From: Oceanicoccus sp. KOV_DT_Chl
GTDB lineage: Bacteria; Pseudomonadota; Gammaproteobacteria; Pseudomonadales; Dasaniaceae
DNA length: 64,000 nucleotides
Assembly (NCBI RefSeq): GCF_900120175.1
Contig: NZ_FQLF01000005.1
Span: 64,501 to 128,500, forward strand
Reading direction: 5' to 3'
Positions 46,836 to 57,407 of the stretch are shown here, in pieces (position 1 is the stretch's first letter; every line of letters starts with the position of its first letter). Both the position numbers and the translations under genes were made by a program. The notes under the pieces are model-generated. The model was given only the letters and a program-made list of their open reading frames with translations, made no database searches and was not told where the DNA came from.

Positions 46836-48338
46836 TTATAAAAAACTGTCTAACAGTTCCGTTAATGGCTGATCGCTATCTTGTTGCCGCTGTAAAATAT
46901 CCAACAAATTACTTTGAGAACCAAATCGGCTGCTATCATATTGATGCGGGCTCTCGATAGCCGCAGCAACTGAATTATTATCATTGGCAACTATTGAAGT
47001 AGGTGAAGGCTCGACAGAAGGCAATTCATCTACCAACTCAAAATCCAATGCTGGTGGAATTTTCTCCATTGGCGTCAAGGGTAATTCCGCCGCAGCATTT
47101 GCCTGATCTTCAGCAGAATCCTGATCACTGTTATCAACGGGCAAGTCTCGTAGTGACAATGAATCCATCATCGAACTATGGGCCAAACCGGACCAGGGCC
47201 TGACTCTTTCGGCGACTTCCCGCAATAATTGATCGTCGCGCTCGGGAGAATGCACAACTTGCTCCACCAACGTCAACAATTCAACCGGGGAGAACTCAAA
47301 ACGCTTGATAAAGGCGGCAATACTTTCAGCTAACAATGACTGGATCGATTCCGCTTCCGTGTGCCCCTGTTCAATCATTAATAACAACCGGGAACGCAAC
47401 TCGGACAAATAGTCATTATCACGCGCTTCGGCGCTTTCTTCGACAGTGGGCGCAGCAACCACTGCTGCTCGGGGCTTGACCTCTTGACCACGCTTATCTT
47501 TGAACTGACGATGCCAATAAGCACTGAACGTGCCCGTAACGGGCATATCCGCAGTTGCGCTATCCAGTTTATCGGCCAATTTAACAAAACTGCGACTGGA
47601 AGGATCATCATCGGGAAACATAGCTACCGGATTTTGTAACACCACCGCCGCCCGCATACTTTCATCACGAAGAATGAAACCCAGATATTGCGACTGAACG
47701 CCAATGTATTTTTCTACCGCCGCCCCAAAACGATGAAACACCTCTTTGGCTTGGCTGGCACTGCTGCACATATTCACCACCACATGATAGTGAATACTGC
47801 CGCGGCGACGTTTTAGCAATTTGATCAGAGAAAAAGCATCAGTGAGCGAGGTAGGCTCGGGGGTAATCACCACTAACGCGTGTTGAGCGGCACTGACAAA
47901 ATCCAATGTGCCTTCGGCAATGCCTGCAGAGGTATCAATTAATAGGAAATCAAAATCCCCTTCTATCCGCGCCAGCTCCCGGGTCAGGCGCAACTGCTGA
48001 CGCGGATGCAAACTGACACACTCACTGATACCGTTAGCCCCTGGGATAATTTTTAAGCCATGGGGTCCATCCACCATTACATCTTCAATAGCTTTAGCCC
48101 CGTAGAGGACGTGCTCCAAACTATACTGAGGGGTCAAACCTAATAAGATATTGGTATTGGCCAAGCCAGTATCGGCATCCAGCAGACAAACACGGGCACC
48201 GGCCTTTGCCAGCGATATCCCCAAATTCACGGCAATACTCGACTTACCCACTCCGCCTTTGCCACTGCTAATAGCAATCACTCTGGGCATAACAGGATGA
48301 GTATCCTTTTCAGGCTGTTGTGGTTGTGCTTTCTGCAC
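46836..48338 (-). CDS. MinD/FlhG-like P-loop ATPase with long C-terminal extension
   Basis: ParA/MinD-superfamily ATPase of 500 residues. The deviant Walker A is SSGKGGVGKSSIAVNLG (23-39), then LLDADTGLANTNILLGL and the Walker B-like DFLLIDTSAGI. The first 270 residues match FlhG/FleN, the flagellar-number regulators, and PEPTSLTDAFSLIKLL is a family hallmark. The remaining 230 residues are not part of FlhG: a helical stretch (LLMIEQGHTEAESIQSLLAE) and an acidic tail. No flagellar genes are nearby; it is divergent from the HDOD-kinase gene, which suggests a shared signalling role. Confidence 0.88.
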   Translation of the reverse strand: MQKAQPQQPEKDTHPVMPRVIAISSGKGGVGKSSIAVNLGISLAKAGARVCLLDADTGLANTNILLGLTPQYSLEHVLYGAKAIEDVMVDGPHGLKIIPGANGISECVSLHPRQQLRLTRELARIEGDFDFLLIDTSAGIAEGTLDFVSAAQHALVVITPEPTSLTDAFSLIKLLKRRRGSIHYHVVVNMCSSASQAKEVFHRFGAAVEKYIGVQSQYLGFILRDESMRAAVVLQNPVAMFPDDDPSSRSFVKLADKLDSATADMPVTGTFSAYWHRQFKDKRGQEVKPRAAVVAAPTVEESAEARDNDYLSELRSRLLLMIEQGHTEAESIQSLLAESIAAFIKRFEFSPVELLTLVEQVVHSPERDDQLLREVAERVRPWSGLAHSSMMDSLSLRDLPVDNSDQDSAEDQANAAAELPLTPMEKIPPALDFELVDELPSVEPSPTSIVANDNNSVAAAIESPHQYDSSRFGSQSNLLDILQRQQDSDQPLTELLDSFL

Positions 48339-48764
48339 CGATTTACCAGCTCCCAGTGGTCACTCGTTAGCTATTTTTATAGTTACTAATTAGTTACTTA
48401 TGTCATTTATTGGCGTCGATGACAGCCATCCCGGTTGTTATCATTATTGGCCATCCACCCAGCGGGTCAATGTTAACAAATTTTGGGCAGATATTACCTA
48501 GCTGAGCCGTTATTTATAATTTTAATCCCTGTGCGAACACCATCATAAATTCTGCGTGAATATTAAGCAAACAGTGGCTAGAACCAAACACCCTGTCTAT
48601 ACTGAAGCCCATTGTTTTTGCGTTGCTTGCCCACCAATAGGTGGTTTACGGTAGGATTTTCAGCTGATTGCCAGACCTGACTCTTTCTCCAGACCTGAGT
48701 CATCACGCAATCGCAAAAATTACACAGAATAATCAACAAGATAACAAAACCGTAGGACCTGCGA
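48339..48764. other. 426-bp divergent regulatory region
   Basis: The region separates the MinD-like gene (minus) from the HDOD-kinase gene (plus). It shows a small hairpin CCACC-AATA-GGTGG (48631-48644), a direct repeat CCAGACCTGACTC/CCAGACCTGAGTC (48671-48683 and 48689-48701, period 18) and inverted TGACTC/GAGTCA in it. I see no RNA gene or riboswitch; the repeats could be binding sites. Confidence 0.5.
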
Positions 48765-50851
48765 GTGGTAACTAAAGCAGCTATTGACCAACTACCGAGC
48801 TTACCTCAGGTATTGGTTCAAATTCTTAATGCGATACACAGTGATAATACTGATTATCAAACAATCGCCAGCATAATCCGCCACGATGCGGGGTTGCTAC
48901 ACGATTAATTTCCGTCGCCAACTCAAGCTACTACAACCGCGGTCAAAACAAGAGCTGTGAAAGCATTGAGCGAGCACTACTGTTTCTAGGTACTGACACG
49001 GTCAAAACTCTGGCTATCACCGCCTCCATCAAACAGTTTTACGGCAATTTTAATCAACAACACGGCGAATTCCTGCAAACCTTTTGGCGCCGATCCTTAA
49101 TCACCGCCAACTGCGCGCAAGTAATCGCCACCCTCACTAGTTATAGCGCGCCTGATGAAGCCTACTTATGTGGCTTGTTAGCTGATGTTGGCCAACTGGT
49201 TTTGTTGACCAGCAATGAACAACAATATTTAGACATGCTGCAAACAGCAAAAAATGATGCCCAATTATTGGCCGCAGAGGAGCAGTTACTGGGCAGCAAC
49301 CATTGCCTTACCGGCGCCGAATTAGTGGATAGCTGGGGTATCGATAGCTTTATTGCCGATGCGGTCCGCTACCATCACGAGCCTGACAACCTTATTCAAG
49401 ATGCGCACCACTTAGTTAAAATCGTTAATCTAGCCAGCCAACTGAGTGCCGTTGGCGATGTTTCTGACCAGGCACTTGCCAGCGCCAATCAGCTATTCGG
49501 CTTAAACGAAGCACTCACTCGCGAACTGCTCAGCCGGATTAATAACGATGTAGATAAACTAGCTAGCAGTTTAAACATCGATATTAGCAACCAAGCCAGC
49601 GCGGAACACTGGCAGCACGCGCAAACACAACTGGGTAATAAACTCAGCGATATTGGCGAGCTGGCACAAATCAATGCCGCCCTGTGGCAAGCCCAGAGCC
49701 ATGATGGTTTGCAGCAAGCCGCGCAACGGTCATTGTTCCTAACGCTGGGCATCAGCGGTAGCGTACTGTTCTTACTGAATGATGAGAGCAATCAGCTTAG
49801 CGCACAGTCTCCTGCCACGGAACAACAACCCGGTGACACTCCTGCGCTGGATTTCCACCTACCACTGAAGCCTGACCGCAGTTTAATCAGTGATGCGTTC
49901 TTACAAGCTAGAGCTAAAAGCAGTCAGGATAGCGATCAACCACTGACAATCATTGACCGCCAAATGCTACGTTATTGCCAATCGGACATTTTATTATGCT
50001 GGCCGTTAACCGCCACTAAACCCCACGAAGAAAAAGTGGGGGTGTTGGTTTGCGCCGTTAAAGCAGCCCAATTAACTGTTTTGGAGCAACGCGGCCCAAT
50101 GGTGGCTAATCTATGCCGTGAAATTGCCAATGCTATAGTCAATAGCCAACAACGTTTTAAATTGATAGACCAGCAAGGTCCAACTGCCGAGCAGTTTTTA
50201 CAACATATTAGCGAAGCCGTTCACGAGGCCAGCAACCCTCTCAGCATCATTCGCAACTATCTGGAAATGTTACGCATAAAACTGGGGGATGAGCACAGCG
50301 CCAACGAAGGCCTGAGTCTGATAAAAGACGAAATTGACCGTGTTGGAAGTATCTTGCTGCGATTAAAAGACCCTGATCAAGCAGCTGACAGTAGTGGCAC
50401 CGTAGATATAAATTCTGTCATCCAATCCACTGCACATATCTTTTCTGAATCAGTTTGCGCGACACATCAAATCAAGCTGGAACTGGAACTGGATAGGCAA
50501 ACAACGACCATTAATGGCAACCCCGAACACCTGAAACAAATTCTCACTAATCTGATCAAAAATGCGGTGGAAGCACTTGAACCCAATAAAATCATTACCA
50601 TTAGTACTGAAGCGACGGTGAGCGTCAGTGGCCGCAAATATACTGCTATTTATATCGATGATGATGGCCCCGGTATTCCTACCGACATCAAACAAAAGTT
50701 ATTCAGCCCCGTTGCCACCACCAAAGGCGAAGGGCATTCGGGGCTGGGATTGAGCATTGTTAAAAAATTAATTGATGATATGGACGGCTCAATTGTGTGC
50801 CGTAGCAAGCTTGGTAAAGGCACCCAATTTCAAATCCTTTTACCCCAATAA
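48765..50851 (+). CDS. HDOD-domain histidine kinase fusion, one-base shift near 48891
   Basis: Signal transducer of about 695 residues. The N-terminus, GTG 48765 with AGGA seven bases upstream, encodes HDOD (IDQLPSLPQVLVQILNAI); the frame breaks at the G4 run 48890-48893, where one more G gives DAGVATRLISVANSSYYNRG and continues. HDOD covers about 1-250. A GAF-like middle (about 300-430) and a kinase core follow: H-box SEAVHEASNPLSIIRNYLEM, N-box NLIKNAVEAL, DDDGPGIP and GEGHSGLGLSIVKKL. The next gene (22 bp on) encodes a receiver protein, so the two are likely a phosphorelay pair. Confidence 0.88.
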
Positions 50852-50873
50852 TAATGACTTAAATCGAGACACT

Positions 50874-53009
50874 ATGAGCCCTAGTAACAATAACACCAGT
50901 GATGCTCGCATCTTATTAGCGGATGACGACCCTCGTATGCTTGATAGCCTTAGCAGCTTATTACGACTGTATAACTATCAAGTTGAAACTGCGTTAGGCG
51001 GACAAAATGCCATCGACAAACTCGCCAGTAACGAATATGACCTGCTATTACTTGACTTGAAAATGCCACAAGTCACCGGGCATGACGTCATGAGCTTTAT
51101 GTCCCGCAACAACATTCACACCATGACAATTGTAGTCAGTGGTGAAACGTCGCTTGAAGATATTAGCAAAGCCCTCCGACATGGTGCCTACGACTACCTT
51201 AAGAAACCCTATGTACCGGAAGAACTTACCGCAACAGTCAACAACGCAATTCGTAAAAAACTGTTAGAAAACTCCAATGAAATAATGCAGGCCCAACTAA
51301 AACGCTCCGAGCGTTTACATCGCTTTATTGTTAACAACTCACCGGATATTATTTTTATACTTGATCAACAAGGTCGCTTTAGTTTTCTTAATTCAAAAAT
51401 TGAAGAGCTGCTGCAATATTCCAAGAGCGAGCTGCTCGGAAAAAATATTACGACTATTGTTGAACCGGACGACCAAGAAAAAGCGAATTATTTTTTTCAG
51501 CATGCGGTAAATAACGCACCTGGTATTCAAACGATAGAATTGGCCCTGCGACCCAGCGGCCCTGGCCGTAACGCCCGTCACTTTGAACTTTCGTTATATA
51601 AACTCGAAGATAGCAAAGCCGATAGTAACCATCATTATCGCGTTTATGGCACTGCTCGCGATATTAGTGAGCGCATGGAAGCGGAAGCTTTTATTAATTT
51701 TCAGGCTTATCACGACTTACTTACTCGCCTTCCCAACCGCGCTTTATTTAAAGATCGCCTCAGCATGGGCATCACCCAAGCACAGCGAAATAATACTGAA
51801 CTAGCTGTCATGTTTATTGATTTGGATCGTTTCAAAGTTATCAATGATTCACTAGGCCACACTATGGGCGACCGCTTATTACAAGCGGTCAGCCAGCGCT
51901 TACAGGGCTGTATTCGTAAAGGCGACACCCTTTCCCGCTTTGGTGGTGATGAATTTACGTTATTATTGCCCGATCTTAAGGATGCCAACTCTGCCGTCAC
52001 CATTGCTAAAAAAATTCTTAACGATATAAAAAAGCCCTTTCAGTTAGGCGATCACGACGTCTATGTGGGTGCCAGTATTGGTATAGCTATATACCCCGAG
52101 TCTGGCGACAGCATGGACTCGCTGATTAAAAATGCAGATATTGCAATGTACCGGGTAAAGAAAACCGGCAAAGACGGCTATCAGATTTTCAACAGCGAAA
52201 TGCACAGCGAATCTGCCGAGCGGCTTATGCTGGAGCAGGATATGCGACGCGCACTTGAAAATGACGAATTTGAAATTTGCTACCAACCGCAAATCGATAC
52301 CATCAGCCAACAAATTTACGGCGTAGAAGCCTTAATTCGCTGGAATCACCCAACCCTGGGGCGCTTATCCCCAACCGAGTTTATCCCGGTGGCAGAAGAT
52401 AGCCGACTGATTATTGATATTGATAAATTAACCCTGCGCAAAGCCTGTCGGGAGATACTAAGTTATCATCAGGAACTACCTGGCTTGCGTTTAGCCGTTA
52501 ACCTTTCACCGGTAATGATCGAAAAAGCGTCATTTGTTGACGATATTCTCATCATGTTGAAGGAAGAAAATTTTCCACCCTCGCAGTTAGAATTGGAAAT
52601 TACCGAGAATATTTTAATGAGCGATGGCCAGGATACTATCGATAAGTTGAATAGATTAGCGGCTGTAGGCATACACTTAGCGATCGATGACTTTGGCACT
52701 GGTTACTCATCTTTAAGTTATTTGCAGAATCTGCCAGTCACTACATTAAAAATTGATCGCAGTTTTATCAGTGAAATCAAAAACTCAAATGATGAAGCCT
52801 GTATCGTCAATGCTATCGTATCAATGGCGAAAGGGTTAAAAATGCAAATAGTCGCTGAAGGTGTTGAGAGTACTGAGCAACTCAATTATCTGCACACACT
52901 GGGCTGCAATATTGTGCAAGGCTATTTATTTGGCCACGCTACGCAGCTAAAAGAACTGGCTGAGCAGTTCAAACAAAATCTTGATTTGCAGAAATTAGAA
53001 GCCTCCTGA
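50874..53009 (+). CDS. response regulator with PAS, GGDEF and EAL domains
   Basis: A 711-residue signal output protein. Receiver domain at about 12-125 (LLADDDPRMLDSL, phospho-Asp in LLLLDLKMPQVTG, YDYLKKPYVPEE). PAS domain about 150-275 (NNSPDIIFILDQQGRFSFLN). GGDEF domain with RFGGDEF and RxxD site RKGD before it. EAL domain with VEALIRW, LELEITENILM and IDDFGTGYSSLSYL. Both catalytic motifs are intact, so it may make or break cyclic di-GMP according to phosphorylation by the neighbouring HDOD kinase. The frame extends to 50772, but ATG 50874 (MSPSNNNTSDARILL) is the start. Confidence 0.94.
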   Translation: MSPSNNNTSDARILLADDDPRMLDSLSSLLRLYNYQVETALGGQNAIDKLASNEYDLLLLDLKMPQVTGHDVMSFMSRNNIHTMTIVVSGETSLEDISKALRHGAYDYLKKPYVPEELTATVNNAIRKKLLENSNEIMQAQLKRSERLHRFIVNNSPDIIFILDQQGRFSFLNSKIEELLQYSKSELLGKNITTIVEPDDQEKANYFFQHAVNNAPGIQTIELALRPSGPGRNARHFELSLYKLEDSKADSNHHYRVYGTARDISERMEAEAFINFQAYHDLLTRLPNRALFKDRLSMGITQAQRNNTELAVMFIDLDRFKVINDSLGHTMGDRLLQAVSQRLQGCIRKGDTLSRFGGDEFTLLLPDLKDANSAVTIAKKILNDIKKPFQLGDHDVYVGASIGIAIYPESGDSMDSLIKNADIAMYRVKKTGKDGYQIFNSEMHSESAERLMLEQDMRRALENDEFEICYQPQIDTISQQIYGVEALIRWNHPTLGRLSPTEFIPVAEDSRLIIDIDKLTLRKACREILSYHQELPGLRLAVNLSPVMIEKASFVDDILIMLKEENFPPSQLELEITENILMSDGQDTIDKLNRLAAVGIHLAIDDFGTGYSSLSYLQNLPVTTLKIDRSFISEIKNSNDEACIVNAIVSMAKGLKMQIVAEGVESTEQLNYLHTLGCNIVQGYLFGHATQLKELAEQFKQNLDLQKLEAS

Positions 53010-53050
53010 CTAATAGTTTTTTTCCAGCCCATCAGCAATCGCAATTGGAA

Positions 53051-54013
53051 TTATTTTTCCGGCGGCACTTCTCGCGCGTACGCTTCCCAAGTACCAATGG
53101 GAAAACCATCATCCCAATCCGTAACAGGCTGCAAAAATTCAGGGTAATGTTGCTCGGTATACGCCAACACCTTTGGCGGTATATCGCTCAAGCCATTGTC
53201 TGATTTATGTGAGTGCATGCGACCAAACAACATGCCATCGATACCACTACCCCCCATCTTCATCCACGGCCACCAAGGTGAAACTCTGGAAAAACCACAG
53301 GTAAATTTTGCACAGGGATTTGATCGGTCCTGTAACTCCTGCAAAGAAGTGGTGAAGGTAAAGTGCTCTGAAGGGTTAATGTAGGGACCAGTATGCGCCT
53401 TCGGCCACTTATCAGCAGTGACCGGGTTTTTATAGCGATGAGTATAATCCCAGGACAACATCATCTGCTCACCGTAACGCTCCCAGGGTAAAATAAAGGG
53501 AGTGCTACCATCTTCACGAACGATCGCGGTACCTTCGTTCATCAGTGTCGGGGCATCATGACTATCACCAAACTCAAAGGTTGGCATCTCTGGCGATAAC
53601 TCGCCACGAATACGATCATTTAAAAAATTAAACACCTTCACCGTTTCGCCAGTGTAGGGGTTATCCCAGGTCTCCAAAATCTCACCCGTCAACGGATCAT
53701 TAAAATACCCCACTTCTTTACCACGCAAGCGCACATTGCCATTTTCCAACACCTTCGCCTGAAAATTTCCAAAACCGGTGTAACCAAACAGAGGCTTTAA
53801 TCGCTGGTCGCCAACCATGCCAAACATCAAGCCATGAAAGGCCGAATAAACCGGTTTGTCAGCATAGGTTGCCCACAACTTACCGAAGGCGTAAAGATTA
53901 TCGATAGGGTCACTGAAATCCAGTGCTGCTGAGCGGCTAACTCCACCACCACTGTCAGTGTCGGTGCTGGATTGAACATAACGGTTAATATAATCAGGAA
54001 GCAGGATAGACAT
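53051..54013 (-). CDS. DUF1838-family protein
   Basis: A 320-residue soluble protein I identify with the uncharacterised DUF1838 family by NPYTGETVKVFNFLNDRIRG, LPWERYGEQMMLSWDYTHRY and PWWPWMKMGG. No catalytic motif or signal peptide can be named. The start is ATG 54013 (MSILLPDYINRY): GAGG lies five bases upstream, although an ATG at 54028 is in frame. It stands alone between the signalling block and lipA. Family members often sit in lipid or steroid catabolic gene sets, which matches this genome, but the function is unknown. Confidence 0.68.
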   Translation of the reverse strand: MSILLPDYINRYVQSSTDTDSGGGVSRSAALDFSDPIDNLYAFGKLWATYADKPVYSAFHGLMFGMVGDQRLKPLFGYTGFGNFQAKVLENGNVRLRGKEVGYFNDPLTGEILETWDNPYTGETVKVFNFLNDRIRGELSPEMPTFEFGDSHDAPTLMNEGTAIVREDGSTPFILPWERYGEQMMLSWDYTHRYKNPVTADKWPKAHTGPYINPSEHFTFTTSLQELQDRSNPCAKFTCGFSRVSPWWPWMKMGGSGIDGMLFGRMHSHKSDNGLSDIPPKVLAYTEQHYPEFLQPVTDWDDGFPIGTWEAYAREVPPEK

Positions 54014-54118
54014 GGAGGCCTCTGGCATTGTTATAGTATTATCAAAAACAATAATGCTATAACAATAGGGTTTTTGCCAGTGGTTTTTGTTACGCTTTAG
54101 ACAACTGGCTACTCCGGC

Positions 54119-55120
54119 TTAGCGCAGCAGACTGAGATCAACCTGCTTATCAGCATGGTAGGATGAGCGCACCAACGGTCCACTCGCAACCGACTTGAAG
54201 CCTAATTCTTCAGCAATACGGCCAAACTCATCAAATTCTTCCGGGGTGACAAATCGCTCCACCGCCAGATGATCACGGCTGGGCTGTAGATATTGCCCCA
54301 TGGTAATCATATCGATGTCATGCGCGCGCATATCACGCATCACCTGAATCAACTCCTCAGCGGTCTCCCCCAAACCCAGCATCAAGCCGGACTTGGTCAG
54401 CACATCGGGGCGACGCTCTTTGTATTTCTTCAACAAGTCGAGTGACCACTGATAATCCGAGCCAGGGCGAATCTTCTTGTAGAGGCTGGGCACTGATTCC
54501 AGGTTGTGATTAAACACGTCCGGGGATTCATCCGCCAAAATATCAAGTGCGATATCCATGCGCCCGCGAAAATCAGGAACGAGAATTTCAATCCGAATAT
54601 CGGGATTAAGGATACGGGTTTCACGAATACAATCGGCAAAATGTTGGGCACCGCCATCTTTTAAATCATCGCGATCAACCGAGGTCACCACTACATATTT
54701 CAAGCCCATATCCGCAATCGCAGTGGCGAGCTGGACCGGTTCACCCTCATCCAACGCGTTGGGGCGGCCATGAGCCACATCGCAAAAAGGGCAGCGGCGG
54801 GTACAAATCTCCCCCATAATCATAAAGGTCGCTGTACCACCACTAAAACACTCACCCAGGTTAGGGCATTGCGCCTCCTCACAGACTGAGGCTAATTTAT
54901 GTTTACGCAGTGTCTTTTTAATACGGTCGATTTCAGGGCTGGCCGGTAATTTAACCCGGATCCAATCAGGCTTTTTCGGCAACTCCACAGTTGGGATGAC
55001 TTTTACCGGAATACGGGCAACTTTTTCAGCGCCACGCAGCTTTTCACCTTGCACCACTTTTTTCGGTTGCGGCCTGACTTTGGCATTCTTAGTCACTGAA
55101 GCACCACTTTCACTTTCCAT
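54119..55120 (-). CDS. lipA: lipoyl synthase
   Basis: Radical-SAM enzyme that inserts two sulfurs into octanoyl groups of lipoyl domains. The 333-residue protein has the auxiliary cluster cysteines in [12 protein letters not shown] and the radical-SAM triad in CTRRCPFC (Cys-x3-Cys-x2-Cys), then DVAHGRP and the C-terminal RSSYHAD with its conserved Ser. The N-terminal 60 residues ([18 protein letters not shown]) are a variable extension. It lies 2 bp after lipB on the same strand, so both are probably translated together. Clearly identified. Confidence 0.98.
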   Translation of the reverse strand: MESESGASVTKNAKVRPQPKKVVQGEKLRGAEKVARIPVKVIPTVELPKKPDWIRVKLPASPEIDRIKKTLRKHKLASVCEEAQCPNLGECFSGGTATFMIMGEICTRRCPFCDVAHGRPNALDEGEPVQLATAIADMGLKYVVVTSVDRDDLKDGGAQHFADCIRETRILNPDIRIEILVPDFRGRMDIALDILADESPDVFNHNLESVPSLYKKIRPGSDYQWSLDLLKKYKERRPDVLTKSGLMLGLGETAEELIQVMRDMRAHDIDMITMGQYLQPSRDHLAVERFVTPEEFDEFGRIAEELGFKSVASGPLVRSSYHADKQVDLSLLR

Positions 55121-55122
55121 CT

Positions 55123-55821
55123 TTACTCACTCTTGATACTCGAAGGCACATGGCCATCACTCACGTCTTGGCGCGCAGTATACCCGAGATCCGCCATTAA
55201 TTGGCCTACCAACTGTGCACTTAACTCATCAATTGACGGCGCTACACCCTGCTGCAATTGCATGCTAGTGACCGCCATGCCCGCATGACCACAGGGGTTA
55301 ATACGTAAAAAGGGCTCCATATCCATCGCCACATTGAGGCTTAAACCATGGAAACTACAGCCCTTGCGCACCCGCAAGCCCAGCTGGGCGATCTTGGCAT
55401 CCGGCGTACCATTTGCGGCTAACACATAAACACCGGGTGCATCCGCTCGCGGACTGGCGGCAATCTGATACTGCGCCAACACACTAACAATGGCGTTTTC
55501 TATGGCAGTGACCAACTCTCGCACCCCCAACTTACGGCGTTTGAGATCAATCAACAGGTACCCGACTAATTGACCGGGGCCGTGGTATGTCACTTGCCCA
55601 CCCCGATCCACCGGAATAACCGGGATATCCCCGGTTGCTAACAAATGCTCAGCTTTCCCAGCCTGCCCTTGGGTAAATACCGGATTATGCTGTAACAACC
55701 ACATCTCATCATGGCTGTCGGCATTACGTTGATCGGTAAAGTTTTGCATGGCTTGCCAAACAGGTACGTAATCAGCAAGACCCAAGTGGCGAACAATTAA
55801 GTGTGAAGTGATATCTGACAT
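55123..55821 (-). CDS. lipB: octanoyltransferase
   Basis: Transfers octanoate from acyl carrier protein to lipoyl domains. Of the active-site signature, [18 protein letters not shown] (the Gly-Gly-x-x-Thr-x-His-Gly-Pro-Gly motif) is present, and the acyl-thioester cysteine lies in INPCGHAGM. Length about 232. I prefer ATG 55821 ([14 protein letters not shown]); the frame reaches 55842 but the extra residues (MPRSSCC) do not look conserved. It lies between the DUF493 gene and lipA, as in many gammaproteobacteria. Confidence 0.97.
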   Translation of the reverse strand: MSDITSHLIVRHLGLADYVPVWQAMQNFTDQRNADSHDEMWLLQHNPVFTQGQAGKAEHLLATGDIPVIPVDRGGQVTYHGPGQLVGYLLIDLKRRKLGVRELVTAIENAIVSVLAQYQIAASPRADAPGVYVLAANGTPDAKIAQLGLRVRKGCSFHGLSLNVAMDMEPFLRINPCGHAGMAVTSMQLQQGVAPSIDELSAQLVGQLMADLGYTARQDVSDGHVPSSIKSE

Positions 55822-55868
55822 GCAACAGCTGGACCTTGGCAATTAACGGAACACAATAACAGAAAGGC

Positions 55869-56165
55869 TTACAGTACCATCTGCACCTGGCCAGTAGCTT
55901 TTAAATCTTCAAATATAGCTTCCAGCTGTGTTTGTCCGGTTGCCACTATGGTGACGGTAATAGAGATAAACGTCCCTTTGCCACTAGGACGCTCTTTGAT
56001 ATTGGATTCAGCGATGTCACCGGCATGTTTACGCATCACCGCTAATACCACCTCGCGAAAAGTCTCGGACTGCCGCCCCATAATTTTAATGGGGTACTCG
56101 CAGGGAAATTCAATTTTTGGTGGTTCACCGTCACTGGCTCTTTTGCCATCGCCACGAATTAACAC
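55869..56165 (-). CDS. ybeD: DUF493 (YbeD-like) protein
   Basis: A small protein of 98 residues, with IEFPCEYPIKIMGRQSETFR near the start, then SGKGTFISITVTIVATGQTQ and a C-terminal VQMVL, matching YbeD. It has an ACT-like fold; the role is unclear, although its place between dacA and lipB is conserved. The open frame begins at 56240 within dacA, but GTG 56165, one base after the dacA stop and with GGAG seven bases upstream, is the likely start. Confidence 0.9.
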   Translation of the reverse strand: MLIRGDGKRASDGEPPKIEFPCEYPIKIMGRQSETFREVVLAVMRKHAGDIAESNIKERPSGKGTFISITVTIVATGQTQLEAIFEDLKATGQVQMVL

Positions 56166-56166
56166 C

Positions 56167-57339
56167 TTAGAACTCCAGTAATTGACTAAAGAATAGCGCA
56201 ACTGCATCCCAAAGACGCTTGAAAAAACCTCCAGCTTCAACAGACTCTAAAGCTAGTAGTGGTTCACGCAGTAATTCTTCGCCCTGTAACGTTATCACCA
56301 ATTCGCCGTATTCTTTACCTTTGGTGACTGGCGCTTTAATCACTTCGTTGAGATTCATTACCGCTTTGATTTCTTTATGCTGACCACGGGGAATCGTTAA
56401 GTGAATATCCCGCTCAACGCCCAATTTAAACAGATCCTTGCTGCCCGCCCACAGTTTTGTTTCAGCTAACTCGTCACCCGTCGAATACAATTGATGGGTT
56501 TCAAAATAACGAAAACCATAAGCCAACAGTTTTTGCGTTTCTTTTTCTCGGCCACTCTGGCTGTTTGCGCCCATAACGACTGAAACCAAACGCATACCAT
56601 TGCGCTCAGCAGAGGTCACCAAGCAGTAACCCGCCTCTTTGGTATAGCCCGTTTTTAAACCATCTACACTGTCATCTTTCCACAATAACCGGTTGCGATT
56701 GGTCTGACGAATATTATTATAGGTGTAGTCAGGCTCACTATATAAGGCGTATTCGTCCGGATATTTCAGTATTGCTTTTGACAATGTCGCTAAATCTCTA
56801 GCCGTCATATAGTGATCAGGATCGGGTAATCCATGGGAATTCACAAAATGAGAATTGGTCATACCCAAGGTCTGCGCATGCTGATTCATCACGTCAGCAA
56901 AGGCCAACTCACTACCGGCTAAATGTTCGGCCACGGCGACCGTGGCATCGTTACCTGATGAAATCACCACACCCCTGTGTAAATCACCTAAGGTGACTTG
57001 CTTGCCAACTTCAATCCACATTAACGACGAACCAGCAAAAATCGGGTTTTGCGCCCAGGCATTTTTACTAATGGTGACTAAATCACTATTGGCTACGTTG
57101 CCCTGCTCCAGCTCATAGGAAAGCACATAGCTCGTCATTAGTTTGGTCAAACTAGCGGGAGGTAAACGCTCATCAGCATTCTTTTCGGTAATGACCTTAC
57201 CGCTATTGGCATCGATCAGAATATAACCACTGCCATTAATGGCGGGAGGTGCTGGAATAATCGCAGGAGCCGCGATAGCTGCTGGTAGAAACAAGATAAA
57301 ACAAACAACAAAAAAATTACGCATAAGGTCTGGCTTCAT
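56167..57339 (-). CDS. dacA: D-alanyl-D-alanine carboxypeptidase (PBP5/6 type)
   Basis: Periplasmic enzyme that trims peptidoglycan pentapeptides. Signal peptide (RNFFVVCFILFLPAAIAAPA), then the active-site SxxK in LPPASLTKLMTSYVL, SGN in VISSGNDATVAVAEH and KTG in DGLKTGYTKEAG. The C-terminal beta domain and an amphipathic membrane anchor (FFKRLWDAVALFFSQLLEF) complete it. The start is ATG 57339 or ATG 57324; the open frame begins farther up at a TTG with no good site. About 390 residues, normal for the family. Confidence 0.96.
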   Translation of the reverse strand: MKPDLMRNFFVVCFILFLPAAIAAPAIIPAPPAINGSGYILIDANSGKVITEKNADERLPPASLTKLMTSYVLSYELEQGNVANSDLVTISKNAWAQNPIFAGSSLMWIEVGKQVTLGDLHRGVVISSGNDATVAVAEHLAGSELAFADVMNQHAQTLGMTNSHFVNSHGLPDPDHYMTARDLATLSKAILKYPDEYALYSEPDYTYNNIRQTNRNRLLWKDDSVDGLKTGYTKEAGYCLVTSAERNGMRLVSVVMGANSQSGREKETQKLLAYGFRYFETHQLYSTGDELAETKLWAGSKDLFKLGVERDIHLTIPRGQHKEIKAVMNLNEVIKAPVTKGKEYGELVITLQGEELLREPLLALESVEAGGFFKRLWDAVALFFSQLLEF

Positions 57340-57407
57340 TATTGTGATGATAAAAAAGTGTTGTGATGGTAACGCATGTGGCAAAGAAAAAAAAATATCT
57401 TACCCGT

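Noticed and set aside
46836-48338. Flagellar FlhG/FleN assignment
   Set aside because: The ATPase half matches that group, but there are no flagellar genes in the window and the protein is much longer, so I keep a general MinD/FlhG-like name.
48339-48764. Riboswitch or small RNA in the divergent region
   Set aside because: I checked for a c-di-GMP-type aptamer because of the GGDEF genes but saw no matching conserved core; only short hairpins and a direct repeat are present.
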